49,559 nt of DNA from Bacteroidota bacterium. GTDB lineage: Bacteria; Bacteroidota; Bacteroidia; Chitinophagales; Chitinophagaceae. Location: NCBI GenBank assembly GCA_005883765.1, contig VBAQ01000157.1:26999-76557 (forward strand), read 5' to 3'. This document shows, piece by piece, positions 49,250 to 49,559 of the stretch (within the stretch, counting starts at the first letter, position 1; each line of letters opens with the position of its first letter). The notes under the pieces are model-generated. The model was given only the letters and a program-made list of their open reading frames with translations. It made no database searches and was not told the DNA's origin. Position numbers and translations under genes: made by a program.

Positions 49250-49559
49250 TTCCGCTGTAGTTACGCACATGATGGAAAATGATTTTTTTAGCCAGTGGAT
49301 GGGAGTTGAAGTGCTGGAAGTAAAAGAAGGATATAGCAGAATTAGAATGGCCATCAGAAAAGAGATGGTGAATGGCTTTGGCATTGTGCATGGCGGCCTT
49401 CCTTTTTCATTGGCCGATAGTGCCTTTGCATTTGCCTGTAATAACCGCAACAATTTATCAGTCGCCCTGGATGTTACCATCACATTTATGAAAGCCGTGA
49501 ATGTGGGAGATGTACTGACTGCCGAAGCGAAGGAAATTCATAATGGAAGGAGCACGGGT
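49239..49559 (+). CDS. paaI: Phenylacetate-pathway thioesterase PaaI (3' partial)
   Basis: ATG 49239; the frame is open to the end of the window (107 codons seen of about 135). Hotdog-fold thioesterase: MVNGFGIVHGGLPFSLADSA holds the active-site His-Gly-Gly and Asp region, then AFACNNRNNLSVALDVTITF and VGDVLTAEAKEIHNGRS. PaaI hydrolyses hydroxyphenylacetyl-CoA and similar dead-end thioesters in the cytoplasm, recycling CoA. Last visible gene of the paa run; paaZ, paaH and paaJ are not in view. Confidence 0.9.
   Translation, partial: MNLSSAVVTHMMENDFFSQWMGVEVLEVKEGYSRIRMAIRKEMVNGFGIVHGGLPFSLADSAFAFACNNRNNLSVALDVTITFMKAVNVGDVLTAEAKEIHNGRSTG

Noticed and set aside
1-49559. CRISPR array, rRNA, tRNA or prophage
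   Set aside because: No regularly spaced repeats, no rRNA stretches, no cloverleaf sequences and no phage structural genes were seen by eye; a small tRNA could be missed without a covariance search.

Overview
The window reads as ordinary chromosome of a Bacteroidota bacterium, most likely in or near the Chitinophagaceae. Reasons seen in the sequence: a type IX secretion C-terminal sorting domain, a GIN-domain (DUF2807) protein, -7 boxes of the Bacteroidota form TAnnTTTG (clearest before lysS), many small signal-peptide or lipoprotein genes, and the G-rich palindromic spacer repeats, GxxExxY genes and four-helix-bundle (S23) genes common in this phylum. No rRNA, tRNA, CRISPR array, intact IS element or replication origin was seen.

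Layout. 1-3.3 kb: end of purF, a SixA-type phosphatase, a lipoprotein, a MurG-like glycosyltransferase and small unknowns. 3.5-5.4 kb: a fumarylacetoacetase-family enzyme and a GIN-domain protein. 5.5-9.9 kb: two tandem paralogous HTH regulators, a histidine-box membrane hydroxylase and two paralogous small envelope proteins, linked by a shared two-part palindromic motif that looks like a local operator. 9.9-12 kb: a large T9SS-exported repeat protein. 12-15.2 kb: lysS, a repeat-flanked GxxExxY gene and an SDR enzyme. 15.6-21.4 kb (minus strand): an envelope block with lptC, an outer-membrane barrel, coaX, a LON-substrate-binding-domain protein, a family 2 glycosyltransferase and an O-antigen ligase. 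21.4-30.7 kb: meaB, a UvrD/PcrA helicase, a sarcosine-oxidase-family flavoenzyme, a secreted protein with a possible caspase-like C-terminal dyad, and an AsmA-like protein. 30.9-35 kb: a RAYT-type transposase, a low-complexity secreted protein, a beta-barrel, a possible frameshifted gene and small unknowns.

35-49.6 kb is the most informative stretch: a PfkB kinase with a GntP-permease remnant fused behind its stop codon, then the phenylacetate (paa) genes. paaR-like tetR and paaE (36.3-38.0 kb) are separated from paaA-paaB-paaC-paaD-paaG-paaI (44.3-49.6 kb) by an amino-sugar locus: nagB-like, a frameshifted ROK kinase, a GH123-like DUF4091 hydrolase, an MFS sugar transporter and a NahK-like kinase. 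The paa operon also carries passengers: a nonsense-mutated S23 gene, a CPBP protease and an internally deleted GxxExxY gene. PaaABCDE together form the phenylacetyl-CoA epoxidase system, PaaG isomerises the epoxide and PaaI is the pathway thioesterase.

The strongest unusual observations are (i) G-rich palindromic repeat elements lying in frame inside paaB (once) and paaC (twice), apparently translated, comparable to Rickettsia palindromic elements; (ii) the shared operator-like motif around the tandem HTH pair; (iii) a frame switch at a canonical T TTA AAG slippery heptamer at 33.44 kb; and (iv) a cluster of gene remnants between 35 and 49 kb.
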